Below are positions 59,600 through 64,000 of a DNA stretch of 64,000 nucleotides, one piece after another. Under the pieces are notes generated by a model. It was not told the origin of the DNA. It saw nothing but the letters and a program-made list of their open reading frames with translations, and ran no database searches. Origin of the DNA: Climacium dendroides (Eukaryota > Streptophyta > Bryopsida > Hypnales > Climaciaceae); assembly GCA_950106755.1 (NCBI GenBank), contig OX467091.1:24507538-24571537 (forward strand), in the 5' to 3' direction. The number at the start of each line of letters is the position of its first letter. The stretch's first letter is position 1. The position numbers and the translations under genes were made by a program.

Positions 59600-61162
59600 T
59601 AGTTCCACAATAGATTACATTCTTTTTTTTTCTGTGAATTTCCTTATAGTTTTTTTTGTCACAGTTAAGTTTTTTATCAAGGTAACCCGAGATCGAAGAG
59701 GAGTGTAGTCTTAATATCTATAGTGAATATGTAGATTGTAGCAAATTTTGGTTAAAACTCTGATTTTGATGGTTCTATAGCACTCTTAAGTATTAAAACC
59801 GGGTTATTACCAGTTAGATTGGGTGTTACTATTGTTATCATCAATGGTTGGTTGAAATGGATGAATGAGGTGCAATCTATTGTAGTGGTTACTAGTGGTT
59901 ATCCATTGAAGGTGGTGAAGATCAATCGTCAGCGGAGTTGGTGTGCAATCTGGAAACAAATCCAGGTCTCTTGCGCAGTGTGGCCGGCAGTGTGTGTGAG
60001 CGATAGTTGTAAGTGTGTGTGTGTGTTTAGCGAGTGTGTGTTAATCTGCTATAGTATTGGTATTTGTTGTAGTTGTGCTAGAGTGATGGATATTTTGGAG
60101 TAGAGCTGAGGATGTGAGGATCTATTGTAATATTTCAATCGTAATGCAAAGTGGATATTATTGGAAATTCAGTGTGTGTACTTGTGTGTGTGCAATGGAA
60201 TTATGTGCTTGGAATTGGTGAATGATTTTTATTGTGATTTTTATTGTGTGGAATGGAGAATGTTGGATTGAGTGTGTGGGTGCTATAGTCTTATGTTAAA
60301 TCTATTAAGAGCATGTGCTGGATTGTAAGAACATCTATAGTGAATATATAATGTATGTGCTATAGATCGATAGATTAATTTTGTGGCAGAATTGACAGTA
60401 TATGAGAGCGATAGTTTGAGTGAATCAATGAATGCCGTTTTGAGAGAAAAATCTATAAGCGAGGAAATCAAATCATAAAGATAAATTTCATTGTGATTGT
60501 GGTAGCACTTCGAGAGTTCTAACTATGAGAATTTGTGGTTGAGAGATCAATTGTTCTGATTGAGATAAATCAAGAATGCTGGAATTATTGTTTAACTAAA
60601 TCAATCGTGTAGAAAACACCATAGTATATTTTGAATTTGAAATGAATGAGAAACATAATTAATTTATCATCAATAGAAATAACTCAGAGTACATAGTTAG
60701 GGAAAGGGGGGTCAATCGAAGACTGGAAAATGAGAAGATCAATTGGTGAATACGAAAGAGAAGCTATCAAACAGACACAATTGAATCTATAAAGCATGTT
60801 GGGAGAATGGAGTACAAAGAGAAGAATACAAGCAATTGCTGATGCAATCGAAATATAGAAGAGATTCAATTGAAGACTGTACTGGATTGGTAATTGGAAG
60901 GAAAAGCTAAAGTTATGGAATGAGAGAATCAATGGAATAAGTTTTCCTCCTGGTTTAATTATAATAAATTAAAGTTATATCTATTGTAAGTGTAGAGTTG
61001 AATATTTCCCTCATCCATCAATTGTGCACAGACCTTGGGTAATGGATTAAATTCGTTACCTTTATTTGATTACCCATAGCACTTTGCTTCCCTGAGAACG
61101 AACTGTAAACTATAGGAATTTCTCAATAGTTCAATCTATAGTAAATTCCCATCTACAAGGAG
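59600..61162 (+). other. Copia 3' non-coding region
   Basis: No coding match. AGAGGAGTGTAG at 59696-59707 resembles a polypurine tract, but the LTR proper begins only at 61163. The region is G/T-rich with GTGTGTGTGTGT microsatellite patches near 60010 and 60180. Possibly another insertion whose ends were not found. Confidence 0.4.
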
Positions 61163-61362
61163 TGTTGAAATGACGATCCCAATTAACTTTGGTTAAGTGA
61201 AACTTAGGTTAAAGTAAAAGTGGTACTCCCACTACCAGTAATGATACTACTAAGGCTATGATCCTCCCATATATATATGTGATTATGTAACCCTCATAAT
61301 ATACTTGAGAATTCTTTTGTATTATATACTTCTGGTCTTTGTCCTATCTCTCCATCACAATA
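61163..61362 (+). repeat. Copia 3' LTR (200 bp)
   Basis: Starts TGTTGAAATGACGATCCC after ACAAGGAG (short polypurine tract) and ends CATCACAATA (the final CA has become TA). Then the duplicated TAAAC at 61363-61367. Confidence 0.85.
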
Positions 61363-61367
61363 TAAAC

Positions 61368-62740
61368 AATTTCAAATACAAACTAAAGTCTCAAAATGTC
61401 TTTAAGTATAAAAATAAGCAAACTAATGCTAAATAGTTATCTAATAGAGATAAAAGAAAGTAGAATTCATTCTATATGGATGGATTAGGCTCTTTAAAAA
61501 ACCCTCTATTTCAATAACAAATATAAATTTATATCTAGTGTATGCATATACAATGCAACAGTGTACCTGTGGAAACCATTTGGAAATTAATTTGGTGGCC
61601 AACACCTTCACCAAAGAGGCATCAATAATTAATGATCGCAAACTTTCTCTCATCTTTTTCAAGTTTTACTAGATTTTTGGTGCAAAAGTGATCGATGGAC
61701 TAGTGAGTGTGTTTTTTGATTTGGGTTTGCTTAATTGTTTTCCCTATTGTGAAGTTTGCATTGAGCTCAAAAAATTGTGGATTAAATATTTGAGAAAGTG
61801 TCATTAGCACATTGCAAGTAGGTACAATAAAGTGATTGTAAAGAGGCCTCTCTCCCTATCAATCATGATGAGTTTTTCCTATGAATTTTATCATGTTTAT
61901 CTTGTGTCTCTACGATCAATTACCACATGATGTCTAATGATTTTTTAAACAATCTAATCTAACTAGAAGTCACGTTCACAATAGAGCGTAATAAAAAGAA
62001 CGGAGGCTTTCAAAAGGGTATTTGGTAAATGACTGGCATAATTTTAGACCTAATAATGCCAATAGAGAGTACTACATTTTTCTATATAGGTTTCAATATA
62101 TTCTTTTATTTTGTTCAGCATGTGGTTTTGCTAAAGCTTTGTCTTTTGTTTACATGGCTTGAATTTCTGGGGGGTCACTTAGAGTGTCCATTAAAATCAC
62201 GTGCAAACAAAATTTTGGACCCCTTATGTATACTTCTTGAATTTTAAATAAAATTAAATGAAAAAATACAAATAGATTTTTCTACTTTGAAAGTTTATAT
62301 TTTGAATTATTGATATTTTTATTTTTTAATAATAATCAGTTACAGATTTTTGAAGTAAAAAGATACACTGTAGAACTGAAAAATAACTTTCACACCCCTA
62401 TATTATATAAGAAAAAATTGTTTAAAAAATGAACAAAAAATTCTTTAAAATAATTCTATATTAAAAGCTCATTTTGAATTGAATATTGATGTAATGGTCA
62501 TCTAAATGTGTTCTCTAAAAATATTTGAGTTAAAAAAACATGTCATTTTAGTGCACTTTTAACCTCTTTTAGAAATCATTCCATATTTTGTTTGAGTTTG
62601 AAATTTTGGGAGTAGTATCCTATAGTCATTAGTAAGCAATGCTCAAAATTTGAAGTTAAAATTATAGTTTATTAGAAATCACTTATTTACACGTGGTTTG
62701 TTGTAGTAGAACTAAGTGCACCCCTCGAGCTTGAATTGCA
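61368..62740. other. Intergenic, no recognisable gene
   Basis: Short frames at 61441-61662 and 62029-62247 show no domain. AT-rich; nothing else seen. Confidence 0.45.
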
Positions 62741-62880
62741 GAGAGTCTGAGCCAAGATGTTACTACTCTACACAAGTCTTCGGTTGGTGTGGTTGATGCA
62801 TTGCACTTCAGGCCGAATATTGTGGTAACAAGAGTTGATGCTTATGATGAAGACATTTTGACTCTGGTTTGGTAGTCATC
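62740..62880 (+). pseudogene. Possible MOSC-domain gene fragment
   Basis: One frame reads SVGVVDALHFRPNIVVTRV followed by DAYDED. This resembles the FRPN(I/L)VV.G..AYAED signature of MOSC domains (molybdenum-cofactor sulfurase / mARC-type proteins); RPN is at 62810-62818. Similarity is lost within a few codons and a stop follows at 62873, so this is at most a captured or decayed exon piece. Confidence 0.3.
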
Positions 62881-62990
62881 TCTATTCATAGATGGCGTGG
62901 AAGTAGTAACAGAGGGAATGGATGATTGACCCGAGCTCCTTTTTTTGGACTATGTACAAGGTGTAGGTTTTAACGAGTTCACATTGAGAG

Positions 62991-64000
62991 AGTTTGGAGG
63001 ATGATGTGAAGCTCAAGTACACCAAAGTTTAGGAATAATTGTTGTTACACAAGAGAGTTGTCTATTATTGAATGTAGAATAGCTCTATGTTATTGAGTAA
63101 GTGATGTGTTTATAGTCTAGCATCTCAATGAAGATATAAACACATTGATTTGCGTAAATTATCTGCGTAAATTTGTACATTTCTACAGTTGATGTTTCAT
63201 CATTGTCGTTTTCCATTTTTATACAAAATCAATCCATTTCATCCAAATTTGTAATGACATTCATCCCATTGCATAATAAAGGTCATCCAATTTTTTAATG
63301 AAATTCATCCAAAATTGACCAAAAGCCATCCAAAAGCCATCTGTATCACTACTATTGAGTAGAAATTAGGCCGCTCTAAAGTGTACAAAAATGGGGGTAA
63401 AGGCGGGGGTAAAATTTATCCCCCCCATCTTATGCATCAGTACTGAAAGGGACTAAAGGAGGGCTTAAATCTTCCCCAGTTAGCTTGCCCTAAACCCTTA
63501 GAAGTTCCCAATGCTTATTACAATGCTACAACCATGGGGATTGAGATTTTTCAATTTCATAACTAAATTCTTAACGATTTAGTATTTTTAAATCATTATA
63601 TACTTCATATTTCTTCAATGTACAAATGAAGAGTTGTAAGTTATAGGGTCTACACATTTTTGAGTAAAAAGTTAAAAAAATGAAATCTAACCATTTGAAA
63701 AGAGTTGAAATTCAAGTATTATGATCTTGCAATTTCAAGTAAGGTTTCCTATCCTAAAATTTTAAAATAGGAAACAAGTTAATTACACAAAATTGTGAAA
63801 TTGGGTTGCTTGAACAATTGGGTTGCCTTATCCAAAAAAGTTACCTGACTTACCTCATGACTCATTGCTTGTCTATATGGAGGCACATATGACTCTCTAA
63901 ACTCAAGCTATGAACCAATCTACTAACCCATGCAACACATATAGTTTCTGCATTACTACGTCCTTTTATAATGATAATACATATTTATAAAGCATAGAAT
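62991..64000. other. Intergenic, no recognisable gene
   Basis: No coding frame of note. A short inverted pair GGGGGTAAA/TTTATCCCCCC lies near 63403-63427. Confidence 0.45.

Larger units (their letters stand above)
46357..61362 (+). mobile_element. Ty1/Copia LTR retrotransposon, degenerate, with nested insertions (15.0 kb)
   Basis: Two similar LTRs in direct orientation (46357-46554 and 61163-61362) are flanked by the same 5 bp TAAAC (46352-46356 and 61363-61367), so this is one insertion. Between them, in Copia order, are remnants of gag, integrase, reverse transcriptase and RNase H. All frames are broken by stops and frameshifts, many at CGA-to-TGA type sites, so the element is inactive. 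A normal Copia element is about 5 kb. The extra length comes from a 1279-bp CACTA-ended element, a 162-bp MITE and an ~8.3-kb block at 46.95-55.28 kb. About 1.45 kb of unexplained DNA also lies between RNase H and the 3' LTR. Confidence 0.88.

Overview
The window is nuclear DNA from a land plant with a large, transposon-rich, AT-rich genome. The evidence is intron-containing genes with canonical GT..AG junctions, plastid transit peptides, a DUF221/OSCA ion-channel gene, and plant Copia, CACTA-type and Helitron-like elements. Wide gene spacing and a moderately divergent ERD4 homologue make a gymnosperm or fern plausible, but the species cannot be named from sequence alone.

Three host genes are supported. 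(1) The left edge, minus strand (611 to beyond base 1), holds the first 203 codons of an unrecognised gene with a chloroplast-transit-like N-terminus; the frame runs off the window. (2) At 24148-28841 (+) lies a complete eight-exon ERD4/OSCA3-type gene (739 aa; DUF221, ten or more membrane spans). A GC-rich upstream region carries one DRE core and one ABRE. (3) At 32030-35030 (-) lies a three-exon gene whose core resembles PTAC6/PAP8, a plastid RNA polymerase-associated protein, with a transit peptide, a basic N-terminal region and an acidic tail. Genes 2 and 3 converge; between them are a TTAA-ended inverted-repeat element and a perfect 6 x 48-bp minisatellite.

The rest is mostly mobile DNA. 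Two 866-bp Helitron-like elements (1077-1942, 37678-38543) share a 20-bp subterminal inverted repeat, and a 104-bp relative lies at 2294-2397. A dispersed family with ends TTAA|CCCCTAAA...TTTAGGGG|TTAA is present at about six sites. Other families are an AAGGTAGGAGG-ended element, a foldback MITE and a ~320-bp repeat in three copies.

The right third is dominated by one Copia retrotransposon, 46357-61362, with 198/200-bp LTRs and a 5-bp target duplication (TAAAC). It is interrupted by a 1279-bp CACTA-ended element (TSD TTA) and a 162-bp foldback MITE (TSD TCC). An ~8.3-kb block of other repeats sits between its gag and integrase remnants; this block includes a decayed minus-strand coding region. 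Beyond the Copia element there is only a possible MOSC-domain gene fragment near 62.8 kb.
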